NCBI RefSeq assembly: GCF_038443385.1
Contig: NZ_CP151726.1
Span: forward strand, 8,246,001-8,310,000
Direction of reading: 5' to 3'
Origin: Stieleria varia
GTDB lineage: Bacteria > Planctomycetota > Planctomycetia > Pirellulales > Pirellulaceae
DNA length: 64,000 nucleotides
In this document: positions 46,664 through 54,840 of the stretch, piece by piece
How the letters are laid out: every line of letters starts with the position of its first letter
How positions within the stretch are numbered: the stretch's first letter is position 1
Program-made: the position numbers and the translations under genes
The notes under the pieces: generated by a model
What the model was told of the DNA's origin: nothing
The model's input: the letters and a program-made list of their open reading frames with translations, nothing else
The model's database searches: none

Positions 46664-47383
46664 CTATCTGTTAGCTGCGTTTGGAACATGAGGCGCATCG
46701 CCGCTTGGTGTCTGTCGATTCTGATTCCGCGGAAAGTACTCCGGCGGAAGTGTCGTTGCATTTTGTATGTCGAATGTAGTTTCGAAGGGCTGGACTCCGA
46801 AGGGCAGCGTGACTCCGTGGTCGCCGAAGTCGTATGTTCCTGGTAAACCTAAAGAAATCAAGAACGAATTCATGAATCGGTTGCAATTAGTGCTCATCGC
46901 TCCATACGGAATCGGATTTGCAGCTTCCGCATTACGATAGAACTGTGCGGAATCAAGTAGTGCTCCTATGAAATCCAGTTCTGACATTCCATTTGGAGAT
47001 GTTACCGGATGATCTTGATAGCTGAAGTCTCCAGAAAACGTATCCATGACTGCGACGAATGCACCGAAAAAACCGTCATGCCCCCGGTGCCGGCCTTCCT
47101 GTGTCGCTCTCACATCGGCTCGCTGATTAAGCAACACTTGCAATCGTCCATCGACTTGATGTCCAGCTATTATAAACCCACCGGCCGGATCGTTTGGGTC
47201 ACACAACGTTGTCAAGGGCCAGTTTCCTTGGAAGAACTCTTGACGGTGGAATCGGTCCAAAAGAACATTTTGGTGCCACCCACCCTGTCGTAGCCAGTCA
47301 GCCGGATTCACCACCGGCAAGAGTCTGGTTAAATGGAGCGAATAGCGCCAGCCCCATGAATGACATACTTCCAAGCTCTCCAC
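46664..47383 (-). CDS. hypothetical protein with papain/NlpC-like Cys motif (candidate toxin)
   Basis: A 239-residue frame. The last 130 residues look like a folded domain. AMSTNCNRFMNSFLISLGL, with a Cys-Asn pair at a helix start, resembles the nucleophile region of papain-like or NlpC/LRAT-type folds used by many polymorphic toxins. The first half, around WLRQGGWHQNVLL, has weaker coding character and may include decayed sequence, so the start is uncertain. It is followed by a membrane protein gene. No export signal is seen, consistent with an orphan toxin C-terminus cut off from its carrier. Confidence 0.45.
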   Translation of the reverse strand: MESLEVCHSWGWRYSLHLTRLLPVVNPADWLRQGGWHQNVLLDRFHRQEFFQGNWPLTTLCDPNDPAGGFIIAGHQVDGRLQVLLNQRADVRATQEGRHRGHDGFFGAFVAVMDTFSGDFSYQDHPVTSPNGMSELDFIGALLDSAQFYRNAEAANPIPYGAMSTNCNRFMNSFLISLGLPGTYDFGDHGVTLPFGVQPFETTFDIQNATTLPPEYFPRNQNRQTPSGDAPHVPNAANR

Positions 47384-47537
47384 CGGGCTTGCCCCGGTGG
47401 AAGCAAGACTGACGAGCTACAAAGTAGCGGGCGATTCTCTCGGCTCCCCTCCGGCCTCGTGCCGGTGGAAGCAAGGGCCGAATTTGGTGGGTGGCACCAT
47501 TCGGCCAATGGAACACGTGTGCGAGAAGGGCTTCGCC
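47384..47537. repeat. short repeated GC-rich units
   Basis: The phrase GCCGGTGGAAGCAAG or CCCCGGTGGAAGCAAG occurs twice (about 47391 and 47459). GGTGGGTGGCACCA occurs at about 47488, again at about 48089 and inverted near 47272. Such small palindromic units (the last resembles REP sequences) are expected near RAYT genes. Confidence 0.5.
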
Positions 47538-47954
47538 GGGGTCAGGCTTTGCATTGGGTTTTCAGCTTTAGCCTGTCCTCAATCGAAGCCGCCCGTCGCC
47601 GCCACGACGGCGACTGGGCATGCCGTTGCTCGGCACGGCGGACCAGACCCGAGACGCTGCCAATTGACCTTGACACCGAACGCCTCGCCTAGTTCTGCCA
47701 AAGTCGCTCCGGTCCAACGACGGCACAGCCACGCGGCCATGTCCCGACCGGGAGCCGAAGAACGAAACCCGGCATAGTACGAAGCGGTCACGCCATGATC
47801 TACGGCGACCGCTTAAACCCCGTGTGATCAGGTGATTGATAGCTCCGGGGAACTGGACGCAGCGAGCACGAGGCATCGTCAACCTTGCAGCGGAGGACGA
47901 TCAAACGGCTCCTGAATCAAACACCGCCGAAAACCCAATGCAAGGCCTGACCCC
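47538..47954 (-). mobile_element. RAYT/IS200-type element with inverted ends
   Basis: A 417-base unit bounded by GGGGTCAGGCTTTGCATT... (47538-47562) and its inverted copy (47930-47954), matching at 24 of 25 positions. Inside, on the minus strand, lies a broken transposase gene. The same ends bound or mark the shorter copies at 2203-2408 and 3224-3377, so this is the largest member of the family in the window. Confidence 0.7.
47580..47882 (-). pseudogene. degenerate REP-associated transposase (RAYT, Y1 type)
   Basis: It starts like a RAYT: residues VQFPGAINHLITRG correspond to the FPGA.YHV..RG opening of the family. It soon loses frame, and a second minus-strand frame carries the family's C-terminal helix region GRDMAAWLCRRWTGATLAEL followed by GEAFGV. 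The catalytic middle, with the Y1 tyrosine, is missing. The gene is therefore both internally deleted and frameshifted. Confidence 0.75.
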
Positions 47955-47991
47955 AGCGAAGCTCTCCCTGCCCAGCGAAGCTCTCCCCAAC

Positions 47992-48027
47992 TGACCCGTT
48001 TGATTTCTCTGACCCGTTTGATTTCTC
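47992..48027 (+). repeat. exact tandem 18-mer
   Basis: TGACCCGTTTGATTTCTC occurs twice in immediate succession (47992-48009 and 48010-48027). It is preceded by a doubled CCCAGCGAAGCTCTCC (from 47952 and 47971) and followed by the GGTGGGTGGCACCA unit. No gene lies between the RAYT element and 48124. Confidence 0.75.
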
Positions 48028-48123
48028 CTCACTCCCGAATTAGATGGCCAGTACAGAACATACCGCTGCCCAAACCCAGCCGTCAATATTGGTGGGTGGC
48101 ACCAATTGACCCTGCCGCAACAT

Positions 48124-48885
48124 CTATGGAGTCGTTTTACCAAGAGGTTTACGAAACGACAGATCAATATCGGGCCGCAGACTAGATAGAGTTGAGTGGA
48201 TCTGTTCGCTATTCTGATTAGTTACGACTGTAAGCTTCTTTAAGTGCTTCATTTCTGCAAAAAGCTTCAGTTGATCTGTGGAAAGCTGCGTCACCTGAAC
48301 GGTTGCTTCAAGAATGTTCTGCGACTTTGCGATATCCGTAAGCTGCGTGGCATCAAGATCCGTGTGAGCACAGTAAAAATACGCAACGCGAGTTTTCCGC
48401 AGTGATTGAAACGCACGCTCTGATAGCTCGCATCCCGACAATGACAAGAACTTCAACCGGTTTGCATGCTCTGAAGACACAAGCAAGTCTCCTTCAATCC
48501 GTGAATCGACGAAGTAAACCCGATTCAATGTTTTCGCGATAGATTTACGGTTTAGAAGAGTCGACAAATCAGTTAGCTCGCATCGCCGAAACTCCAAAGT
48601 CGAAACTGAGCTGAAGTCTGGAACGAGTTTGAAGAACTGGTGTGTGTGTAGGTCCCAAAACGCCAGCGTATCAACTGGAACGTGCTTGGCAGAGGCAGTA
48701 ATCTGTTTCAAATAGGACTTTGTCTCCTCGCCGTAACTCTTGATTCGCAGTTCCCCGACACCGGCATCGAAACTCGCATCAAGAATCTCAATGCCTTCGT
48801 CCCCCTTTGCCTCCCCCAGTCCAATTGGGAAAAACATGCACACTACAAGCACTAGAAAAACTCGCGATCGAGAGACGATTTTCAC
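48124..48885 (-). CDS. exported leucine-rich-repeat-like protein (candidate immunity protein)
   Basis: The GTG start at 48885 follows the Rhs-type gene's stop codon with no gap, and a GGGGG run in the end of that gene can serve as ribosome site, so it is translationally coupled. The 253-residue product has a signal peptide (VFLVLVVCMFFPIGLGEA) and degenerate leucine-rich repeats (STLEFRRCELTDLSTLL, LKFLSLSGCELSERAFQSL, LKKLTVVTNQNSEQI). The tight coupling to a toxin-like gene suggests an immunity or partner protein acting outside the cytoplasm. That is inference; LRR proteins of other roles are common in these bacteria. Confidence 0.65.
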   Translation of the reverse strand: MKIVSRSRVFLVLVVCMFFPIGLGEAKGDEGIEILDASFDAGVGELRIKSYGEETKSYLKQITASAKHVPVDTLAFWDLHTHQFFKLVPDFSSVSTLEFRRCELTDLSTLLNRKSIAKTLNRVYFVDSRIEGDLLVSSEHANRLKFLSLSGCELSERAFQSLRKTRVAYFYCAHTDLDATQLTDIAKSQNILEATVQVTQLSTDQLKLFAEMKHLKKLTVVTNQNSEQIHSTLSSLRPDIDLSFRKPLGKTTP

Positions 48886-51012
48886 CTACTGCCCCCTTTG
48901 TGCCTCTATGAGGAAGCTGATGGAATCCTTACCGGGATAAACAGCACCAAATATGTTGTCCATGTACCCCTCGACCTGGGACTGGCTGGGCGCCTGAAAC
49001 GCTGGAACGATTTGGCGGAATTTGAGATGAGGCAGGAATTCACTTCCGTCATCGCCGATGAGGTGCGGCAGGTGTTTTTCTTTCGCGATTTTGAACATCT
49101 CGTCTCTCAAGAACTTGCCGTTGTTGCCAAGTGCTTGTCGATCAGCCGCAAGTCCTTTGACGTTGCCTAGGAATTCATCGATTTCTGCTCGCATTTCTTT
49201 GGTGATCGGTTTTCCAACGTATCCACTGAGGGCAGGTGCCAAAGAGTCTACATACGCCTCATAGTTCTTATAGTCGTACGCAATGATGTCCGGTACGTGC
49301 CCAGTGTCCTTAGCGATTTCCAAACCGCTCATGTCGTTGTTGTCGATAACGCTAAGCGGCGGCGTAACGCTGCCGTGTCCGATCCACCATCCGTAGGCTT
49401 CACGGTTGCCATTGCCACTGATGAAGGTGTGAGCAAACGTGTCGCCGAACGTATGAATTGCGTAGCCTACCTCTTGAATCGAGCGATTTCCTCCCGCAGC
49501 AACAAAACGTTCCAACGACGTGCGCCATTTTTGCACATCATCGGTTCCGTGGAGGGCATGTAGAATTCCGTTGATTTGACGTGCGTAAGCAATCGTCGAA
49601 TCCTCCTCATACGCCAACATTCCTGCTTGCCCGGTAATGGTAGGCCTTCCCGTCGCCGCATTCCACCAGTCTTTCGCCATAGTCTTGGTGACACTCATCG
49701 ATCGAGTCGCGTTCGCCTTGCCGGCATTCATTACCTGTGGTACGGCTTCGTGGTCCTTGATGATATCCGGAAGTTGGGAATAGTATGCGAGTTTTGCTGA
49801 TGCGAGTGAGTCCCCGGAAATTATTTGGGAAATGATGTACGTGGTCAGAAAGTGTCCGCCAGCATCATAGAGACCTGTCGGATCAGTCGCTCCGGTCACC
49901 CCGTTCCCCACATACCGATACAAGTTCGCATCACCGGCGGCGAAGCCAATCGGGTCTTGGCTGATCCAACTGCCGGTTCGGGCGTCATAGTAACGGGCGC
50001 GGTTGTACTGCAAGTCCGTTTCCGGGTCGCGGTCACGACCGGTGTAGCCGAATCGAGATCGCCAGTCCTCGGGAGTCGGCGATATCGGTTGAATTTCGTT
50101 GCCGAAGGCATCGAACTCCGTGTGGATGCGACGCACCACTTGGTCCACCCCGTCCTGCCACGTCAGTGCATCGCGCACCGTGCCCAGGTGATCCGCCGCA
50201 GAAAACATGACGGTCCTGGCGCCGGCTTCGTCGAATCGCTCTTCCGCAAGGATCTGGTCCACCATCGGTCCGTGTACGAGTTGCTCCGTGACACGTCCTT
50301 GCCCATTGATCACCGCCAGCAAGTGACCACCATCGTGAACAAATTTCTCGATGGTCGTTACACCTTCAGCCGAATTGAAAGTCTGCGTCTCAGTGCCTGA
50401 TTCTGAACCCTGGGGTGTGTAGTCGGTGATTCGCTTGGCGACCCGACGGTTCAATCCATCGTACAGATAGTGTACCTCCTGCAACACGTCGTCGCCGTCA
50501 AACTCCGAGACTTTGATCAAACGACTGCGGTTGTCCCAATCGTACGTCGTGTAGTCATCCAGCGGATCATTGACGGGTGCATCAGGTGACGATGAACCCG
50601 AGCCAGATCCGCCTGACCCCGAGCCACCAGTCGTCACAGTTCCGCTGGAAATCGATCCCGACGTGGAACCGGGATACCCGCCATCGGATCCTGATGTCGA
50701 GCCATCGAGAAGGGCTTCGCCGGGGTCCCACGTCCCGCGGGGAACAAAATGACCTGGCACGGGTAAATCCCGGTCGCGTCGACCAAATGCGAAACCGCCT
50801 GCACGCATGATACCAAGACGTGGACGCCAAATTCTTGATGCCCTAAGGCGATGGAGTTCAACCTTGGCACCCCTAGTGCCACAGCTCCAAACGTTGAATG
50901 GACTCTTTTCACCGTCGGCGAATCCCGTTGGAGTCCAAGCTTCAGCCGCCTCCCCCTGGCTCGCTCGCCGAAAGACTCCTGCTGGAGCCAAAGCCCCAAC
51001 CGAGCAAGCCAA
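48886..51012 (-). CDS. 5'-truncated Rhs/YD-repeat protein with metallohydrolase-like C-terminal domain
   Basis: From about residue 103 this reads as the end of an Rhs protein: Gly/Ser-rich stretch, YTTYDWDNRSRLIKVSEFDG, YLYDGLNRRVAKRI, and the core terminus RYYDARTGSWISQDPIGFAA with DPTGLYD (to about 383). The variable 325-residue C-terminus contains AIHTFGDTFAH (His520, Asp524, His528), a zinc-ligand pattern like that of phospholipase C/S1-P1 hydrolases and DUF6765-type proteins, plus GGHF and further His. The first 100 residues come from repeats and the antisense of a sulfatase fragment, so the true N-terminus is lost and expression is uncertain. Confidence 0.7.
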   Translation of the reverse strand: MACSVGALAPAGVFRRASQGEAAEAWTPTGFADGEKSPFNVWSCGTRGAKVELHRLRASRIWRPRLGIMRAGGFAFGRRDRDLPVPGHFVPRGTWDPGEALLDGSTSGSDGGYPGSTSGSISSGTVTTGGSGSGGSGSGSSSPDAPVNDPLDDYTTYDWDNRSRLIKVSEFDGDDVLQEVHYLYDGLNRRVAKRITDYTPQGSESGTETQTFNSAEGVTTIEKFVHDGGHLLAVINGQGRVTEQLVHGPMVDQILAEERFDEAGARTVMFSAADHLGTVRDALTWQDGVDQVVRRIHTEFDAFGNEIQPISPTPEDWRSRFGYTGRDRDPETDLQYNRARYYDARTGSWISQDPIGFAAGDANLYRYVGNGVTGATDPTGLYDAGGHFLTTYIISQIISGDSLASAKLAYYSQLPDIIKDHEAVPQVMNAGKANATRSMSVTKTMAKDWWNAATGRPTITGQAGMLAYEEDSTIAYARQINGILHALHGTDDVQKWRTSLERFVAAGGNRSIQEVGYAIHTFGDTFAHTFISGNGNREAYGWWIGHGSVTPPLSVIDNNDMSGLEIAKDTGHVPDIIAYDYKNYEAYVDSLAPALSGYVGKPITKEMRAEIDEFLGNVKGLAADRQALGNNGKFLRDEMFKIAKEKHLPHLIGDDGSEFLPHLKFRQIVPAFQAPSQSQVEGYMDNIFGAVYPGKDSISFLIEAQRGQ
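50769..50842 (+). pseudogene. sulfatase 3'-end fragment
   Basis: It matches 45811-45884, the end of the sulfatase gene at 44416, at 66 of 74 positions and in the same orientation. Both copies encode MRNRLHA, then a Trp/Tyr-containing segment and DAKFLMP. Here it has a stop and a frameshift and nothing upstream of it, so only a scar of a sulfatase gene remains. It lies antisense within the long Rhs frame. Confidence 0.8.
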
Positions 51013-51103
51013 GTTTTACTCAGTTCCCAGATCGGCTAAAGCCTACCACTCCAACGGTTTTCGTTCAGTACTCGGATCGGCTGAAGCCTAACACTCCAAC
51101 GGT
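50927..51103. repeat. dispersed 29-mer repeat units
   Basis: GATCGGCTAAAGCCTACC... at 51030-51058 and GATCGGCTGAAGCCTAAC... at 51075-51103 match at 27 of 29 positions. An inverted relative, GTTGGAGTCCAAGCTTCAG, lies at 50927. The interval from 51104 to 51364 shows no gene or further repeat. Confidence 0.7.
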
Positions 51104-51364
51104 GTTGTTCGTCGGGGGCAGGCATTGTTTTTCACGTTCAAAGCGGCCGCATGCCAGAGAGCGAAAGATGGGGGGCTAGCTGACATTGTGCATTCGCGTC
51201 TCTAGGGGATGCGAATATCGAGACTGCCGCGTGAAAACATTGCGTGAAACTCGTGCGGCTGATTTTCTGATCGATCTTTCGACATTCGCCGGATTTTCTC
51301 TAAAGTCCGACTGAGGTGAGCAAAGGAATGCTCCCAACCAGCCCAAGGATCAGGCCCTGTAACG

Positions 51365-52297
51365 TTGTCCCGTCACTGCATTTCGCAATTGAACTCGACC
51401 ATTTTCCGATGGCTCTGCGCCGCCGGGCTGGTGATCTTGCTCGGGCTGACCGGAGTATCCGACGCCCATGCCGAATCGAAGGGGGGCGTTGATTCAAACA
51501 CCGACTTGGTCAGCCGCTTGATCCCTCGATCATCGGTTTCCGTTGCTCCAGTCGATCACTCAGCCCAATCCCCCAGCGCAGATGCAACCGAGCCCGCGGC
51601 GTCCTGGCCGGGCACCGATCGGCTGACCAGCCCACAAGGATTGGGAGGCAGCTTGCAAGTCATGCTGTTGATCTCGGTGCTGAGTTTGGCTCCGGCGATC
51701 CTACTGATGACGACGTGCTACGTAAGAATCATCATCGTCCTCAGCTTGCTCCGACAAGCCATCGGACTGCAATCGTTGCCGCCCACTCAAGTCCTGACCA
51801 GTGTCGCATTGTTCATGACGCTACTGGTGATGACCCCCGTCTGGACCCGCGTATACGACGACGCAATCGCTCCCTATTCGGATCCTGAAACGGAGATGAC
51901 GCTCGCGCAAGCCTACGAGAAGGGTAGCGTTCCGATTCGCCAATTCATGTCACAGCAAATCGACTCCGCTGAGAACCATGACGATGTCAGATTGTTCTAT
52001 CAATACGCGGAACCGGACAGCCCCATGCCCAGCTCTTTCGCGGATGTGCCGATCCGTGTGCTGTTGCCAGCCTACATCCTGAGCGAATTGAAGATCGCTT
52101 TTTTGATGGGATTCAAAATCTACCTGCCTTTCCTGATCGTCGATCTGGTCGTCGCCAGCGTCACGATGTCGATGGGCATGATGATGTTGCCGCCGCACGT
52201 GATCGCATTGCCGCTGAAATTGTTGCTATTTGTATTGGTCGATGGATGGCGTTTGGTGGTTCAGATGCTGATGAACAGTTTCATGGTGGCGGGATAG
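51365..52297 (+). CDS. fliP: flagellar export-gate protein FliP
   Basis: A 310-residue protein starting at TTG 51365 with a cleavable signal peptide (about 14-36). FliP is unusual among export-gate subunits in having one. The family core follows: LSLAPAILLMTTCYVRIIIVLSLLRQAIGLQSLPPTQVLTSVALFMT, MTPVWTRVYDDAI, ILSELKIAFLMGFKIYLPFLIVDLVVASVTMSMGMMMLPP and the last helix. It builds the FliPQR pore of the flagellar type III secretion system. An extra Ser/Pro-rich stretch separates signal peptide and core. It is first of a fliP-fliQ-fliR-flhB run. Confidence 0.95.
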   Translation: MSRHCISQLNSTIFRWLCAAGLVILLGLTGVSDAHAESKGGVDSNTDLVSRLIPRSSVSVAPVDHSAQSPSADATEPAASWPGTDRLTSPQGLGGSLQVMLLISVLSLAPAILLMTTCYVRIIIVLSLLRQAIGLQSLPPTQVLTSVALFMTLLVMTPVWTRVYDDAIAPYSDPETEMTLAQAYEKGSVPIRQFMSQQIDSAENHDDVRLFYQYAEPDSPMPSSFADVPIRVLLPAYILSELKIAFLMGFKIYLPFLIVDLVVASVTMSMGMMMLPPHVIALPLKLLLFVLVDGWRLVVQMLMNSFMVAG

Positions 52298-52342
52298 CCG
52301 AAAAAGAGTCCTGACACCTTTTTACTCAGAGTGACGCTTTTC

Positions 52343-52606
52343 ATGATTGATCAATCCAGTGCCATCGACCTTTGCCGCAGCGTGATGATGATCGCGATCC
52401 TGTTGGCCGCGCCCGTGATGATTGTGGCGACGGTGGTTGGATTGCTCACCGGGATTCTGCAGACCTTGTTCCAAGTTCAAGATCAGAGCATTTCGTTTGT
52501 CCCCAAGTTGATCGCATGCACGATCGTCGTTGTCGCGTGCATGCCGTGGATGTTTTCTCGTTTGATCGAGTTCACCCAGCAAACGTTTCTGGGCAGCGGA
52601 TTCTGA
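52343..52606 (+). CDS. fliQ: flagellar export-gate protein FliQ
   Basis: An 87-residue protein with two membrane helices: AIDLCRSVMMIAILLAAPVMIVATVVGLLTGILQTLFQVQDQSISFVPKLIA is highly typical of FliQ, including the QTLFQVQDQ loop. The ATG at 52343 gives the usual length; a GTG at 52331 is in frame but would add four residues. Its stop overlaps the FliR start (TGATG). It forms the export gate with FliP and FliR. Confidence 0.95.
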   Translation: MIDQSSAIDLCRSVMMIAILLAAPVMIVATVVGLLTGILQTLFQVQDQSISFVPKLIACTIVVVACMPWMFSRLIEFTQQTFLGSGF

Positions 52607-53409
52607 TGCAACCACTTCTTTCACTCCTGCAACTCGATCTTTCCGATCTACTGATCGCATTGCTCGTGTTCTCACGCATCGGCGGCATGGTGTTGGCGAT
52701 GCCCGGGATCACAACACACGTTTCCTGGCGACTCCGGATCGTGATCACTTTGTCAATCACCGCGGTACTCGTTCCCGGACTTGTTGACACCGAATCCGCG
52801 TCCGTTGCTGGTTTGCTCGGCGAATCGAGCTGGACCATGTTGATCGTCAACATGGCTGCAGCCGCCGGACGAGAATTGATCCTGGGAATGATCATCGGCG
52901 GCGTTGTTCAGCTTTTGGTGTCGGGCGTTCAGTTGGCCGGTGAAATGATCGCGACCGTTTCGGGAATTCCATTGGGAGGTATCGAGGGTTCTGGAGAGCA
53001 GGGAACGCCGGCGCTTTCGCGTCTGATCGGCCTGCTTGCCGTGGCCGTCATGATGCTTGCCGGTGGGCACCGTGCACTGGTGTCTGCCCTGTTGGATAGT
53101 TTTTCGGGTGTTGCGCCGGGCGATGCATCGATCAACCAGCCGTTGATCGAACTGATCATCGATCAATTGACAAAGGGCATGGGCGCGGGCCTCCGAGTTG
53201 CCGCGCCGGTTTGCTTGACCCTGATCGCGACGCAATTGCTGGTGGGCTTGATCAGTCGAACCATGCCCCAGATCAACATTTTTGCCGTCGGTTTGAATCT
53301 AAATGTACTGGCCATGCTGGTGGTGACCGCGCTGACGATCGGCTCCGCTGGACTGATCTTTCAAGAAGAACTCAGTCTCGCGACCGAGCAACTCCATGGG
53401 CTTTGGTGA
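52606..53409 (+). CDS. fliR: flagellar export-gate protein FliR
   Basis: 267 residues, starting at an ATG that shares one base with the FliQ stop. Six or so membrane helices are seen, with family landmarks FSRIGGMVLAMPGI, RELILGMIIGGVVQLLVSGVQLAGEMIATVSGI and LNLNVLAMLVVTALTIG. It is the third subunit of the FliPQR secretion pore and contacts FlhB, whose gene begins 3 bases downstream. Confidence 0.95.
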   Translation: MQPLLSLLQLDLSDLLIALLVFSRIGGMVLAMPGITTHVSWRLRIVITLSITAVLVPGLVDTESASVAGLLGESSWTMLIVNMAAAAGRELILGMIIGGVVQLLVSGVQLAGEMIATVSGIPLGGIEGSGEQGTPALSRLIGLLAVAVMMLAGGHRALVSALLDSFSGVAPGDASINQPLIELIIDQLTKGMGAGLRVAAPVCLTLIATQLLVGLISRTMPQINIFAVGLNLNVLAMLVVTALTIGSAGLIFQEELSLATEQLHGLW

Positions 53410-53412
53410 TCC

Positions 53413-54174
53413 ATGTCCGATAATGATGCACCCAAGATACATCCACCGACACCGCGAAAACGAAAGCGAGCGCGCGACGAAGGACGTGTCGCGCGCAGTG
53501 GTGAACTGGTCACCGCCCTGCTGTTGCTGTCAGCCTCAGGCGTTCTCTCGCTATGGGGGCAAGACGTTCTGACAAACATGATGCAGATGATCCGCGAGGG
53601 TTTGGCATCACCAACCAACCTGACGCTGAACTCAGTCGATGCCATTGGATTGCTGACACGATCGGCCATGGCGTTTGCCATCCTGCTGGCGCCCATCTTG
53701 TTGGTTTACATGGCTGTCAGCATCGCTGCTCAAGTGCTACAGACCGGGCTGCTGTGGACACCAGGTAGACTTGCTGCGTCGGGCAACCATCTCAATCCCG
53801 CCAACAACGCTCAAAAACTCTTTTCAATGAAGCAATGGACGGCAACTGGCTTGGTGATGATCAAGCTGGCAATTTTGTCGGCAGCCGTGGTCTGGATTGC
53901 TCGCAATGAAGGTCGCGCGGTCCTCTATCTGGGTCAGTATCAGCCGATCGCCATGATTGGGGAGGTCTTTCGCTGCCTGAACCAAGCCTGTTTTCGTCTT
54001 GCATTGGCCATGATCGTCCTGGGCGGGCTGGAATACGGTGTCCGATGGTGGCAGTTGGAACAAAGCCTTCGCATGACGGACCAGGAACTCAAGGACGAAC
54101 TGCGCGACGATGAGCCCAAGCGACCGCGACGACGCGTTTCCAGCACTCGGGCCGTTACCCCAGCAGAACTCTGA
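53413..54174 (+). CDS. flhB: FlhB lacking the self-cleaving cytoplasmic domain
   Basis: The N-terminal 220 residues match FlhB well: PTPRKRKRARDEGRVARSGELV, four membrane helices, and the end of the membrane domain with WWQLEQSLRMTDQELKDELRDDEP. A normal FlhB continues for about 140 residues, including the NPTH autocleavage site that switches export from rod/hook to filament subunits. Here the protein ends after a short basic/Ser/Thr tail at residue 253. No NPTH was found in any frame of the following 340 bases. It can still guard the FliPQR gate but cannot perform the classical switch unless the missing part is encoded elsewhere. Confidence 0.9.
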   Translation: MSDNDAPKIHPPTPRKRKRARDEGRVARSGELVTALLLLSASGVLSLWGQDVLTNMMQMIREGLASPTNLTLNSVDAIGLLTRSAMAFAILLAPILLVYMAVSIAAQVLQTGLLWTPGRLAASGNHLNPANNAQKLFSMKQWTATGLVMIKLAILSAAVVWIARNEGRAVLYLGQYQPIAMIGEVFRCLNQACFRLALAMIVLGGLEYGVRWWQLEQSLRMTDQELKDELRDDEPKRPRRRVSSTRAVTPAEL

Positions 54175-54512
54175 TTCCGGCAGGGGGGGGAGATCGCATC
54201 AGCAATTTTGCGTAACGCGGTTGCGAATGACATCACGCGGGGCAAATGTGAAAAGTGTGATGTGTTTCCTGAATTCGTTTGATGGCCCCCCAACCTGCGT
54301 GTAGCATCCGTTTTGAATTAGCGTTCCGGTTTACTCCCCGTGCCTGCCCCGGACTCCGACCAGTGCCGAAGATTGCGTCTGCTCAGATGTTCACTTAGGA
54401 GCGATTCCTCAATCAATGGCGTAGTGGATTTCGCCGGAAATCCCGTGCGAAAGGAATTCTGGTGAATCCCACGACCAAGTGCGCCAGTAATTGTATCGTT
54501 GTTCCTTGGCCA
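54175..54512. other. intergenic region after flhB
   Basis: No gene found. An eight-G run lies at 54183-54190, just past the flhB stop, and is too late to restore its reading frame. A short hairpin-free AT-richer stretch follows. Convergent with the small ORF at 54513. Confidence 0.4.
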
Positions 54513-54707
54513 TTAGGGTTTGCCCGTTGCCTGCTGGATGATGGATGTGACTTCATGGATCAATTGTTGGACCAATTCAAGGTCTTCCTGCGATTCTTGG
54601 GAATAGATTCGCAGCAGCAGCGTTTCAATATCAGATAACCGATGGTCAGCAGATTGGACCGATTGATCGTCCTCGTTGACCGGCGGACCGGTTGGTCGTT
54701 GTTTCAT
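54513..54707 (-). CDS. small acidic hypothetical protein
   Basis: A 64-residue frame from ATG 54707 (longer from 54770). It is helical and acidic, with SDIETLLLRIYSQESQEDLELVQQLIHEVTSII suggesting two amphipathic helices. It is divergent from the ECF sigma gene. It could be a small regulator, but there is no family match and no strong ribosome site, so it may be spurious. Confidence 0.35.
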   Translation of the reverse strand: MKQRPTGPPVNEDDQSVQSADHRLSDIETLLLRIYSQESQEDLELVQQLIHEVTSIIQQATGKP

Positions 54708-54840
54708 TGGATAGCCCCTACTCGGTTCCGTGTGACCTTTCACTTGTGTTTTCGGGATCGCGCCACGCAAAGCCTGTTGATTGCCTCATCCAGAAGAAAA
54801 TTCTTGCCTGCCCTACCTGTAGCCTCAGGCCGTCTTTGCA

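Noticed and set aside
50570-50752. Asp/Pro-rich 60-codon plus-strand ORF
   Set aside because: It is the antisense of the Gly/Ser-rich linker of the Rhs protein.
54175-54200. Eight-G run as a phase-variation switch restoring full-length FlhB
   Set aside because: The run lies after the stop codon, and none of the frames beyond it contains an NPTH or FlhB C-terminal pattern.
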